From Udeniomyces pyricola (taxonomy: Eukaryota; Basidiomycota; Tremellomycetes; Cystofilobasidiales; Mrakiaceae): 64,000 nt of DNA. This document shows, one piece after another, positions 1 to 13,056 of the stretch (the stretch's first letter is position 1; every line of letters starts with the position of its first letter). The translations under genes were made by a program, and so were the position numbers. The notes under the pieces are model-generated. The model saw only the letters and a program-made list of their open reading frames with translations. It was not told the DNA's origin and made no database searches. The stretch lies in assembly GCA_039545295.1 (NCBI GenBank), contig BCIK01000004.1:1179389-1243388 (forward strand), given 5' to 3'.

Positions 1-3000
1 AGAAGAAAAGACGGAGAGCGAATCGAAGACAGAGGGATTTCGAACCTGGAATGCCAAAAACGTCACGCTTCGAACGATATCGCCGAGGAGGATGAGATTC
101 TTCATCACCCGGATGGAGGTGACGTAGATTGACACATCGAGGAAGGCGAGTCCCAGAAGCCGTTCGTCATAATCAAACCCTCGGATATATACCTGTAGGA
201 TTGGATTCCCAAATCGCGGATGGTTTCATCAGTCGTTAGCTAGACATGCCCTTGGGAGCGACGCGAGTGCTGAATGGTGAGGCGCACCTTTTGAGCCATG
301 GAAGAGATGAGGTAACCGTTGATATTGGCCAGTGCCGTCACAGCGCCTTTTGAATCGTCTTGGCAAAGTAGCTTGAGGCGGTACTTGCGTTGCGGACGGT
401 TTGGATCCGGTACGACTTCCACCACCTCGAAGATATACGTCTGGAAACGCTCGCAAGAAGAATATCGATCAGTGTCTCGGTCACGACTTCTCCTGCATTG
501 ATTTCTTACTTTGTTCGAGTGGGTATTGATGACGACGACGTACGGCTCCTCGCGCCTGCAAGTCCTCTCCCCGGGAGATGCCCGTTCCGACCGCGATGTA
601 GTCCTTTCGGCCGCTTGGCACCGACTTGGTCTCCAAATTAACTGATTCCAAAGCCAGAATCGTCTCGTTATCGGCAAACTCATATCTACGACGAATCGAA
701 AGACGACAGGAGCGTTAGTGGAAAATTCGAACTCTTGATTGATTAGGTTTTAGGTGACAGAAAAAAAAAAAAAAAAAAAACTGAGGAAGGAACGTACCCG
801 TGGATGACTTCTCCGGTAGCAAAGTGAACAAGCTCAAGCGACGAGCGCTCGCTCAGAGGAAGGAGTTTTGGGTCGTCTAGAAGAAAGAGATATAGGCCGA
901 CAAAAAAAAACTCCGATAAATGTCAGATATAAGCCAGGCCATAAGCCGTCAGATGCCAGGCAGCACTCATAACCCCAACCATCGCTATTTCTACATGACA
1001 CAGGCCGCAAGAGAAGACTGACAACTCTTATGCTCCACTCGATTCTCTTCTTCATCAAAGATCTCGAATGGCACCTGGAACAAGCCGGCAGCGACGACGT
1101 GTTGTGAAGGTGGATCGAACGCGACGTGGGTATACGTCCGTTCACTGACAAGTCGCTTGAGAGGTTGAGTCTGGCCGATTGTGATTTCTGATGGGAAGGT
1201 GAGGAGGTTGCAGCCCTGCATTGTTGAAAACGAAAGGTGTTGGCAAGACGAAGCAAAAGTGGTAGGAAAGGGGGGGGGAGTCCAGTTCGAGATCAGGATG
1301 TGTATTTATGTAGATGAATGATTCTGCTCGATGAAACAGTGTAGGCAAGTGAATAAACCAAGACAAAGGAAAGAGACATAGGAGCGGACCTCATCATTGG
1401 TCAACAGGTAATCTGCGCCCCCTCCATACATGGTAGTTTTGGTGAACGCGTGCACCATCCGTTCGTCGACACTGTACAGCGTCACTGCCGACGTCTCGCT
1501 CTTCATCACCCAGAATGGCAAGTCACCCGTAAGGAAGAGGCCCGAATGCCCTTGGATATTCTTAAACGGGCAAAGTGACCATGGAATGATGGGTTCATCA
1601 GACGAAGGGTCGTCAGGTGGCCGAATCACACGAGAGAGGACTTTGACCAAGTTAATTTGCAGCGAAGGGCGGGAGGCGGATGGAAGAGTGGCCGCCGAGG
1701 CAGAAGAGAATACAGGGGTGATGGAGTAGGCCGTCAAATGACCCGAATTGGTGAGGACCTAGAATAAATAAAGTCGGATAATGCATACGTTAGGACTCGG
1801 CCGTCGAATTTGCAACAGAGCGGATATGGACAGAGAAGGTACGGACAAGAAGATGGGGTTCTGGGCTCTGATTGCCTATTGAGGCTATAGTAAGCTGATG
1901 GAAGGGGGGTTCCGACAATTCGACCAGTTCAGAAGCCGAGTCCGCCGATGAAAGGAGGACATCCACCGCAGCTGATGGGAGTGAGGCAAATGCGGTTGAA
2001 AATACAAGAGCCAAGTTGGGTAGCGATCGAATCTGGCAGGCAAATGTGATATGCGGATCTGAGTGTCAACCTCGCTATTGTTCCGGGAACAGTACAGGCG
2101 GACGGTTTGAAATGCCAGACTTACTTCAAGTCTCCCTTCAGACCCCATGGTGACGAGCCACTGCGTGCCCTTGCCCGAATCCATAGTGCTTTCTAGACTG
2201 GCCACTTTTGGCTCTACATCTGCTTCGTCGTCCATCACGTCCGAGTGGCCGTAGAGGCCGAAATCGTCATTGGCTGTTAATGCCTTGGACTTTACGCGGG
2301 GGGTGGTCGTGAAAATGCCCGAAGTATCGGTGTAGATGAGCGAGTTGAGACAGCGGGGCTGCGATGGTATCGAAAATCGGATCAAGCGTCAATATACGCA
2401 TGCGGCTCACTCGGCGTTGGGCAGGAAATCGATTGAAGTCAGAGAACAGGGGTACGAACCAAGCCAAGGTCAACGGGAAGCTCAGAAAGTGTTCCCTGAA
2501 GAGTATCACCGACAAAAAGCGTGCTGGAACCGTCCTGGCGCATAACAAAGATGTATGGATCCGAGATGGACGCCGAGGCGAACGGCGACTCTGAGGCGTT
2601 CTTGATGGACTGTCGCTCTCGACCACCTTGATAAGCAAAATAGGGGTAAACTCATCGGACTCAAACAAGGCACACGATAGGGGAGAAGACAACGCAAAGA
2701 AACATGAGATCACTAACCTCCTTCGACGAGAGAGACGCTCTTGGTCGTGACATGCGCAACGCAAGTTTTCTGAAAGAATTCACCCGCCGCCACGGTCGCC
2801 GCTGGGATTCGACGAACGATCTGAGGCTCGTTCTTGGATGCTGAAAGGGAAAGGATCTACGAGAGAGATGAGGTGCCCATACGGGGTTAATCGTGACATG
2901 ACTTTCGGTAAAGTGTTCTATCCAGTGAAGCAAAAGCAAGCAGGCTGACCTTTGTATGTCCACTCTCATGGTCCTCGTCTACCACAAGCACTGTATCCCT

Positions 3001-5758
3001 CTCAGGTGATCTTTGAGACGACAAGCCCGAGGCGATGCGCCCGTTGCTTGGATTTGGTACTGGAACTCGAAGTGACCAGATACCTCGAGAGCTCGATAGG
3101 TTAACAAGTTTTCGTTTCTTCAGGGCAGGCATGTCTCGCTGTGAGGGTAGAAATTTGCAACGTGGTTTGAACCATGTGACAGGTCAGAACTTGAGTAGGT
3201 CCAACAGCGGTGAGAAGATCTGCACGACAAGATGCTTACATGGAAGTAGTTGAAGGACGATGTGTGACCCGAGCCAGCGAGAGCGAAGAGTTGAGGGTCG
3301 TTGGGAGCCTATGAGGTTGTGAGAAATCGCAACATTGGCATCCAAGTAAGCCCACCGTTTAAAAACATCTGTTATCATGCGCTCGGAACGGATCAAGAGA
3401 ACGAACGTCAAATTTGGTTTGCGGGCCTGCACCAAAGGCGATATCTTGCAGTGATCCGTGATCCGGCAAGAGGTCACATAGCTCAATACGAACGCCAGTG
3501 GGACCGGCAGCAGAGATGGCAGAAAGAACGGAGGAAACCTGAGGATTGAGCGTTGCACTAGCGACGGTGGTCGTCGAAGGTCCGTAAAGGTCTGAGGCGA
3601 AGAACATTTCAGGTTGTTACGTGAGCTGAGTTGTAGGTAGTGAGGACTGAGCTGACCAGAATGAAGAAGGGATATGTACCATCGTCAAGGTCCATACCGT
3701 TGTCTTCGTCAATGACTGTCGTTGGCTCCATAACGGGCACACTGATTCCGGCTGAATGGCCGATGGCTTTACGTCCGATTCTTAGCAGAGAACCATCGCC
3801 GAGTAAGCTTCCGACAAACGTGCACTCCCCCTCTTCTCCCCCAAGTGAAACGCTGCACACGCCCGCACTCGGACTTGGGCCTCGCTCACAATCCTCCCCT
3901 GCGACGACAATCCGGACCAGCATTCTTCCTTCTTTCTCGAATGCCAACTCTCGTATACAGCCATCGCTAAGGAGTAAGAGTCCCTTGCGACCCTCTTCGA
4001 GAAAGACGACCTGAGCTCCCTCCAGTCGAAGACCACTCACCCCTGGAAGCGTTTCGGCAAGCAGGGATGACTCGTGTGAATGATAGGCATTGACAGCCGT
4101 AGCGACCGTGTTGCCGGATGGATCGATGTGAATGATGGCGTTGGGCGAAAGGAGGACGACACCCGAGATTTGTGGAGGGCACGGGAAGAGGGAGAGGGAA
4201 GATGAAGGTAGATTTGGAATGGATGCAATGAGTGGATAGGAAATCTGGCCGGTAGAGGAGGAAAGGTCGATGGTGTGGAGGGAGAGGGTGAAGGTGTCTC
4301 GTTCTTCAGGTCGGCTGTCAGGGGCAAGGATGAATTCCAAGTCAATTTCGAACCTACAGTGACCAGACCCCACGCGGACATCGGGAGGTCATAGCACTCA
4401 CTTTGCCCACGACTGAAGAGTTTCGTAGAGAATGGCAATCGTCGGACTGTTAAACCCAGGAAGGAAGGTGATGTCGCGGACGTTGTTGATTCTCGAATCA
4501 ATTTCTGCCAACTCGACGACATAACTTGGCGAGTAGGGGATTTCTCTGGCATCATAGTCAGATTAACATAGTAAGATCAGTCTCGACATATCGTGTGTGT
4601 GAGAGATGCCGTGGGAGATGAGTGAATTTACCGTCTAGACGCCTCCTCGAGCTCAAAGTCAGCCTCAGCACCCAGAATCGGCAGGACGGCGAGCGCGTTC
4701 CTTGGTAGGAGCAAAATTACGCAACGCGAGTCTGGATCGACTCTGAGATGAGAAATATACCCCGTCAGATCAGCTTGAGACTGTTGTAAAAATGACCGAT
4801 GGACATGGGACACAAAGAACGAAACGAAGAAAGGCAGCGTAAGAAGACGTTCGGGGTTTCACGGCAGAGACGACGTGACGCGTCAGGCCGAGCAGCGAAA
4901 GGCTCATAAGATTCGACTTACAACCTGAGCAGTTCTCTCGTACGTGTGTAACGAGACGGTCTGAAGACTCCTGGTCGACTCGTTCCATTCCAACAATGCC
5001 ATCTACATGAACGTCGGACAGATACGCGGTTAGCTTCGCATCCACCACGACGCCGCCACGTCGAAGAAAGTCGACTCACCTTGGCTTGCTCATAGCTCAC
5101 GACGAGCCTCGACAAGCCATCTTCCACACTGGATACGGTCTGAGTGGCTCCCAGACCAGTGATAGTGCCGTGAAGTGTGTGGGAGAGGATGAGATGGAGT
5201 CTCAGGGACTTGGGTGGGGCCGAGATGGTTGACGAACGACTCGCCAGCTGAGCCGAGGAAAGAAGGAAACGGTTCGGAGCAAAGCGATTGGAAGGAGGAC
5301 TCAGCGTGAGTATGGCTACAGGTTTATTTGCTCATCACCCCGGGGTCGTTTTGACGTGCAAAAATGTCATGCCATCGTGCTAGCCGTCTAGGTGTGATAT
5401 TTCGAGGAAAGAAGTTGGGATGATGACAAGTTACCTGGTGATCGCCGCTACCTCCCATGTCGAAGCCAGCTCCTTGGCCATCGGTGAGCTCTGATTTTAC
5501 GACGTCGCCATCTTTACGTGCACGGTCGACGGCGTCTTGAGATAGCTCGGTGTGCTCCTCCCTAACTTCGTAGATGCGAATCCGGCGACCTCGAGCGACG
5601 ACGAGATGAGTGACGACCCGGCCGGCAGGGGTGGGGATGCCGAGGGGGGATGGTCGGATGGGGAGTGGATGATGGACGGATGGGGTGAAGGGAAGAAAGA
5701 CGGAGTGGGCAACACCCGATGGTGGAACAAGGGTGTTGAGGAGAGCGTAGGGGGCCAT
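1..5758 (-). CDS. CFT1: Cleavage and polyadenylation specificity factor subunit 1 (Cft1/CPSF160), 3' part cut by window edge
   Basis: Large beta-propeller scaffold of the nuclear pre-mRNA cleavage and polyadenylation complex. The start at 5758 opens MAPYALLNTLVPPSGVAHSV, like the N terminus of the family. Further exons carry family-like blocks: DPDSRCVILLLPRNALAVLP (near 4640-4740), GLSRLVVSYEQAK (near 5090), LCDLLPDHGSLQDIAFGAG (near 3480), SGLFLTGDLPFWVMK (near 1540), IFEVVEVVPDPNRPQRKYRL and ALANINGYLISSMAQK (near 300-430). At 60-180 the reverse strand reads LLGLAFLDVSIYVTSIRVMK, which is the late part of the protein, so only the C-terminal tail lies outside the window. Many short introns split it; one near 760 holds a 20-base A run. 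It diverges from SEN1, another 3'-end factor. Identity is confident; exon joins were not all checked. Confidence 0.9.
761..780 (+). repeat. A20 run inside a CFT1 intron
   Basis: Twenty A residues, so T20 on the coding strand of CFT1, between two exons of the minus-strand gene. It may act as an extended polypyrimidine tract. Confidence 0.85.
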
Positions 5759-6489
5759 GGATGGCCAGAGTGTGTTGTGGACAAAGGGAGGGGAAGTGCG
5801 GTTGAGGGCGCGGTCGTTGGAGGGCAGAAGTGAGAATGGATGCAGGAGGGGCTGCTGGCTGACGAGATTGATAGATGATCGGATTGAATGATGATTATTC
5901 GTTGATTATTTATCTATCTATTTATCCTGCCATTTGATGATAGCTGATGTGATGGTGATGAGTTGCGGGCGCGCTTGATCTTTTGACATGATCGATCGAT
6001 CGATCTTGGATCTCTGCTTGGATCGATGATGATGATGATATTGCTGCTGCTGTTGCTGTTGCTGCTGCAGCTGCTCACAGAACGTACCGGCCGTTGCCTT
6101 TCTTCCTCCAGTTGCCTCCTGCTTGTACTCGCCTATAAGCTGCCTTCTCACTCACCCTCGTTGGCTGCTGTCGTTGCTGGTGTCGCTACTTGCCCGTCCG
6201 CTCACGTGTCTCTCAACCTATCACCTCACTCACCCTCACCATCAGCTAGCCGCCCACCTCACCTGGTCAGTCGCTGATTCCGAGAGCGATCTTGGCTCAA
6301 TCGCCACGCGATCACGGCCGACGCCTTCCTCAAATATTGGCCGACCTGCCCTGGCTGACACGTGTACCATAATATTTCAACCCTCTTAGAGTTCTGTCCA
6401 GTCAAGCTCACAGTCTCTACACTCAATCTCACTCAGTCAACCGTGCCATCAAGCACCTACCATCCTCAAGCCAACCGAGCTCACACGCC
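5759..6489. promoter_or_regulatory. Divergent intergenic region CFT1 / SEN1
   Basis: About 730 bp between two start codons pointing away from each other, so it should hold both promoters and 5' leaders. It contains a GATC tandem (near 5990-6006), a GAT run (near 6023-6040) and a GCT/GTT triplet stretch (about 6040-6075). A pyrimidine- and CA-rich leader precedes the SEN1 ATG. No coding sequence is supported here; the triplet repeat creates spurious poly-Leu and poly-Gln ORFs. Confidence 0.6.
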
Positions 6490-9400
6490 ATGCAGTCGAC
6501 CTCTGCTGTTCCCTATGCGTCTAGCGGCACGTCCTCCCTCCCGACTCCTTCCAACGACGACATTGCGGCGCTTCTCGAGGGTTGCCGGTCGCCCGATCAG
6601 CGGCCCAACAAGCAACTCATGACCTCACTTCAGACATTCCTCATGAGATCTACCGTCGACGTCTCGTTCGATAGTTGGCATTGGTTCTGTTCGACGTGAG
6701 TTGCAGCAATCAGCGTCCCCTGCTCGCTGGCTCATTTACGCTCGCGTCCAAACGTCGTCGTCGAGAGACGGCTTCCTTTGTCTCGCCAACCCGATCCCTA
6801 ACGCGACCGCTCCTACACGATCTCTTCTTCACCTTACTACAGCTCCCAACCGGATCCTCCCCCGGCAACGCTTGAAGTACCTCGGTCGGACCTCATTCGC
6901 GAGACAGCCACATACCTCATCACCCTTCACGCCTACAACGCGACGCCTGCGGTTGAACGGTACAAGACCGCCCTTGCAAGCCTTCTCAAACGGTGTACCG
7001 GTTGTGCCGAGGGCTACGAAACAGTCAAGCTCAGACTGGAAGAGGCGTGAGTCAGATTACTTGACCCACTGAGCATCGCGTCGGACACCTCTTACCTACC
7101 ATTCCCCTCCCTCCCTTGGGGGCCTTTCCCTTTGCATGATGACTTCGATCTTCGCTCAAATTCAATTTCCTGGATAATTTCACCAGCTATCTCTCACAGT
7201 ACAATGCACGCAAGATCTCCGAGTTCTTCTCCGTCATCTCCCGGTGGGACATCTCGCTCATTCTCGAAGCAGCTTCCTCATCCTCGAGCTCAACCTCTGC
7301 TACCACTACTAGTGGTTCAATCCCTTCCTCTCCTCGTCTCTCCCGTCTGCCACCCTCGCTGGTCCTTCTCATTCTCTCAAATCCTGTCGTTGCATCTCAT
7401 CCGTCCATACAATCCCTTCTCGAGAGTGCTGCCGCGTCGTCCGCCACGGCTGGCCCGCACGACGTTCAGGTCCACCTGGACCGACGGTACCCCTTCTTTG
7501 GCGAAGGCCTTCTCTCACTTCTCCTCGCTCGACCACCTCCCCTCCCTTCTCACTCCTCTAGCACTGGCTTCGATCCGCCGCATTCTGATGAGCCTTCACC
7601 TGATCCGTCGACGATCCGGCGATTTGCACTTGCGAACCTCTTGCCCCTCTCTCAGACTGTAACCCTTGATCGCCTGTCGTATTCTCTCCCAGCGGTAGAA
7701 CGCCTCCTGTTCCTCGTCTCGTATCCCGCTACGACACCAGAAGAAGTCAAATCCGCATGGGAGGTGCTAGAACTTCTTCTACGGAGCCTGAGCGAGGAAA
7801 GCATTCGTGATGGGTTGATTGGCGGCATGAGAGGCGAACATGGGGTTGAGGCGGGTGTTCGGCTGTACCGCACGGATCGATGGCTCGACGAAAATTCAGG
7901 GGAGAGAAGTCGGTGGCGAAGGATGGCCCAATTTGTGTGTAGTCAGATGGGAGAACGTGTCAGCTGTAAGTCGATGGGAAAATCAACTCTTTTGATCAAA
8001 GCTTGTTGTGAGGCCAAGACTAGGTCCAACTTGTCGCTGACCCTTTTCTTTTTGCTTCAGACTTCCCTGTTATCCTTTCGTGTTTTCACATGCTCCTCCA
8101 ATCCTCGTCTGACCGCCTTTGGTCCACCTCAACCCTGCCCATGTCCTCGACCCCCCCGAATCCTCTCCTTGTGTTTGACACGCTCCGGGCCAACCCTTCG
8201 TATACGTCATCCCTCGAGGATGGCAGCGACGAGCACGTTGCCCTGGATTGGGTCGCCCCTTTCGTCCAGAGCCTTTCCTCGAGATCGCCTACCGGGCCGG
8301 TCGGGATTGCGCAAGACAGCGGCAAGGATAAAGAAAGACATGGCCTCGCGGGCGGAGAGGAGTACTTTGGCGAGGGTCTGAAAAAGGTCGCTAACTTTCT
8401 TGCTGAGGGACTTCAACATTCGCGCTTCTCGGTCGTCGTTCGGGCCAAGGCAATGGCGGTGTTTTTGGATGTATGTTTCCCTCACCAAACTCGCCTTGTT
8501 TGTGTGGTTGTAAGGTCAGTGTCTATGAGCTGACACCTCTTCTTATGTACATGTTCGCATCGATGTTCTGTCCATAGATCCTAGAACAGAACGCATCTCC
8601 ATCAGTACCGATCCCTTCACCTTCATCCTCCCACGTCGTCGCCTACCGGCAGACCTTGTCTATCTACAGCTCAGCTATCACTTCCCTCGCCTTTGCTTTG
8701 AAGCCCTATCAAGAGCCTACTGACTGGGCTTCAGCGCGAGCCATTGCCCTTCGAGTCATCTCGTCCGCTTTCGAAACCGACGCCACAACTCTCCGCTCGG
8801 GAGTCATTCGACTCGGTCAGACGCTCACCAAGAAAGGCGTCAAAGGCGAGCTTATCGAGTCAACGCCTTGGGACGGGACTGGTCCGGAGTTCGACATCAA
8901 CGAGAGTCTCTGGCGCAAAACATATGACTCGATCGGCCACTCAGATGTGGATGCCATGGGCCTCCTGGTCAAGGCGGTCGCCAAATTCGCCCATGTTGAT
9001 GTCCTCGACACTGCATCGGATGCATGGTCTTTCGAATCGCTTCATCAGGACCACCGACGCGCGTCACGCAAGGCGGTAGAGCAACTTAACCTCTCGCTGG
9101 GAGCAGCTCGCGAGCCGTTCGCCACATCGCTTGAGCGTTTTGCTAACATTGCCGAACGACATTCGCTCCTCGCCTTTTGGTCGCTCCCAGGCGTGACGGC
9201 CGCCTCGCTCAGCCTTTTGCTTTCGCCCATCGAAGACATCCATCAATCGAGTCAATTCCTCATCCAACAAACTTTCAATGATGCCGAGGACCGAGCCGAC
9301 TGTTTCCGAGCCCTTCTCCAGAACATGCCCGAGCAAGCGATGGAGGGCCTCATTGCCTTTCTTCGAACGTTCCTCGAAACCGCCTCGTCGCTGCCCGAGG

Positions 9401-12400
9401 CATGTGCCATGGCCAAATGGATGGTTCGATGTCTCACCGATGTCATCGATGTCCTCTGCCAACAGCCCCGAGGACTCCTTCGCCACGAAGCATTTGTCTC
9501 GACACCCGGAATTCGAAGGCTCGTGCCGAAGCTTTGGCAGCTCATGACGCAAAGCATCTCCCTCGTCTTTGATCGTTCGCCGAAATGGGCGCCGTTTTAC
9601 CTCAACGAAGTCATGGTCGACTGGATGCGAGATGCTCTCATCTTTGCTCGACTCATGGTCGATCAGACGAGAACGTTCGAGACGGCTGCAAGTGGCGGCT
9701 CAGCTGCCGGTGGACTCGGTTATACGTCGTCATCCTCATCGATGGTCGAACCGAGTCCAGCGAAGCTCAGCACGGTCGGAAGAGGAATGATTGACTCGCT
9801 TCAGACGGTCTTAAGGGATCTCATGGCTTGGTTAAGGCTCACAGAGTAGGTTGATCAGTCATTTCTCACTTTTGAGAGCACGCGACTGGTAGTCGCATGC
9901 TCGCGTCAAAATCCATGACTGATGCGTGAGATCCTCTTCCTATGCACCTGTGGACTCTTTCTTCCCTCTTTATAGCGTCGAAACCCTGCATCAATCCTTC
10001 AAACTTATCAAGACCATCCTCGAACGATTCCATCGCTCCAAGATTTCGCCCTTTGACGAGTCCATTGCTAAGCTCCAAGGTTTTACGCAGCGTGCCAAGG
10101 GGCACAAATCCAAGCTCACCGACTCCCAACTAGCCGAAATCTCGGACCTGCTCGCATGGTGGGAGGACGATGAGGTTGAGATTGTTGAGATGAACCAACG
10201 AAGCAAGGAGCCGTCGATGGTCCGACCGGGCTCCCTTACCTCGAAATCAAGGCTGCTGACAGACGCGAGTGGCCGACCGGCAACTTCAGCAGCAACATCG
10301 GCTTCCTCTTCCCGAGCCAGCTCGGTCACGACGTCGGAAACCACAAAAAAGAAGAACGATCCCGATGCGTGGGCCAAGTTGATGGGCACTTCCCGCGTCG
10401 TTAAGAAGCTCGAAGCTCACAAGGCCACCATCTCGGCGAGCAAGGATCGACGAACGCATAACGTCTCGAGTCCAGCCCCCTCGTCGGATGTACCGGAGCA
10501 CGACGAGTACGACGACGAGTTCCCTGATCTCGATCTCTCCAACATCGACCTGGACAACGTGGGGCGGACCACTAGCATTCGGACGAGTGGAGCTTCTACC
10601 GGTCGAATCGATCCTTTCGCGTCTTCAATCTCCAAGTTTGCCAGCTCTTCGGCGTCATCCGGCTCGCTATATGGCCGTATTCGACCTCCACCACCCAACA
10701 TCCGACCTCCACCATCCAAGTCCACCATCCAAACTCTTGCGACATCTGCCCGAGCTCCCAAACCAGCCAAATCGAGCTCCAGTAGCAAAAGCGGTCTGCT
10801 TGGTCAGCTTCGGACTCAGCACAAAGCCGAGACGCGAGCCCTTCCAGGGATTGGCAAGTCGACTGGTCCACCTCCCGTACCGAGAGCAGGCCTCAAGTCT
10901 GGCTTCAACCTTTCCCTCTCGAACCCTTTGTCGGGTCTCGCGCCTGAGGATGCTTCCCGCCGGAATCGTCGAACAGACACTCAAGACTCGGCATCGTCGG
11001 CTTCGGAATCCTCGGACGATGACGACGAGGAAGGTGAAAGGACGGGTCTCGCTGCCCTCTCCAACTTTGGCAAGAAGAAGACGTCCATCGCACCTCCTCG
11101 ACAGGCTGTCGTTCAACGGACAGTCAAGCTCATGCCCGACGTCGTCGCGATCAAGACGCCCCAGCAGATTCGAGCTGAACAGCGCGAGGCCGCTCATCGG
11201 ACCCGTCTTCGACTCAAACCCGATCTTGACGTGCTACACCGACAGATCCTCAAGTGGAGCCCCGAAGCCACGGGCGACTACCCTCCTGGAGTGACAGAAG
11301 AGCAACTTCACAAGATCCCACCGACGTTTGCCTCGGCCGAGCAGTACGTGGCGACGCTGGAACCCCTCCTCATGCTCGAATGCTGGTCTCAAGTTCAGAA
11401 AGCCAAGGAAGACAGCCAAAACGAAGAACGGGTCGTCTGCGACGTGGCCGGCCGATCTATCACGGACGATTGGGTCGACATTGAGGTCTCGGTCCCCTCG
11501 GGCGAGATGCGACGAGAGTATTTCCTTTCCGACACGGACGTCGTTCAGTTGAGGCTCAACGGCGTTCATGGAGCTTACAGCAACTTTGCCAAGGTTCTTA
11601 GTTACAAAAAGACGTTCAACGACACCCAGATCACCTTTCGGTTCCACAACAGCCAAAACCTTATGCCGTTCGTTGCTCGATCCAAGTGGCAGTTTCAAAA
11701 GATTCTCAAGTAAGTCGGGGGAGGGCGTACTGTCTTTGCCATTATCTCTTTGTGATTGCTAGTCACCTCGCACACGACCACGCATCTCTTTCATGGTGTT
11801 GACATCCTTGCCTTGGCTCTTTCAATTCGTCATTTAGTCTCAGCACAATGCACCGAGAGTTTGCCGGGCTTAAGGGCATGCCTTACTACGATCAGATGCT
11901 CAAGGCCGTCCTCGAAGCTCACTCGTCGCCTCTCGTCGAACCGCCATCTTCGCAAGTCACTCGTGCCATGGACGCTTACTCGGTCAATGAGCCCCAGGCT
12001 AAGGCTATCCTCGGCGCTATGAATCCTAACACGTCGGGTTTCGTCTTGATTCAAGGGTACGTGCAAATCGACTGCTTACGTTCAGTCTTAGTCCGATTTC
12101 CCTCTTCCTCCACATCTGTCATTGTCCCATGAAAGCAGTTCGGATGTGTTGAAGTGATGAGCGCGAATTGACGTGCATTGTCGACTTTAACGTGCTTTTT
12201 TATGTGTAGTCCTCCAGGAACGGGTAAGACCAGTACCATCTGCGGCCTCGTCGGCAAGTTCATCTCGGACAGGCCTGCACCCGAAACCAAAATCCAAGCC
12301 GGTCGAGGGGCCTCGCGTGCCGAAGACATTCAGCCAAAGCTCAAGATCCTCATCTGTGCACCGTCCAACGCGGCTATCGACGAAGTCACGAAACGACTCA

Positions 12401-13019
12401 AGGATGGCATCCGCTCCTCATCCGGTAAAACCGTCAACCCCAAGATTGTCCGACTCGGTAATGACTCGTCCATCAACATTGCCGTCAAGGATGTCTCGCT
12501 CGATGAACTTATCGACCAAAAACTTCGAGGCGCCAACGCCGCGGGAGGTGCCGACGGCGATGGCGCGGCCGAGATGGCCCGGATCCGAGCTGAGCTCGAT
12601 GTGGTTCGAGCCAAGATGGAGTCCAAATCTGACGAACTCCGCAAGGTGACTGGCGTCGATCCCGTCCGGACGCGGGAGCTCGACGACGAGTTCCGCAAAA
12701 TCAAAGCGAAGCGATACGCTCTCACTCAAGAGCTCAACAAGTGCAAAGATTCTCAAAAGGACGCGAACCGATCGCTCGATGCTGCCAGACGAAAGGCACG
12801 ACAGGATGTCATCAACGAGGCCGACGTCATTTGCAGCACACTCTCGGGAGCAGGACACGACATTTTGAGCTCGTTCAACTTTGAGACAGTCATCATTGAC
12901 GAAGCCGCTCAGGCCGTCGAGCTTTCGGCTCTCATCCCGCTCAAGTACCAATGTCGGCGGTGTATTATGGTCGGAGGTAAGTTTGGCACAAGACGGCTGC
13001 CAATACTTGTATCCGTCTT

Positions 13020-13056
<37 letters not shown>

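Noticed and set aside
3609..4373. 254-residue ORF as a separate gene
   Set aside because: It is an internal exon of CFT1 read continuously, not an independent gene.
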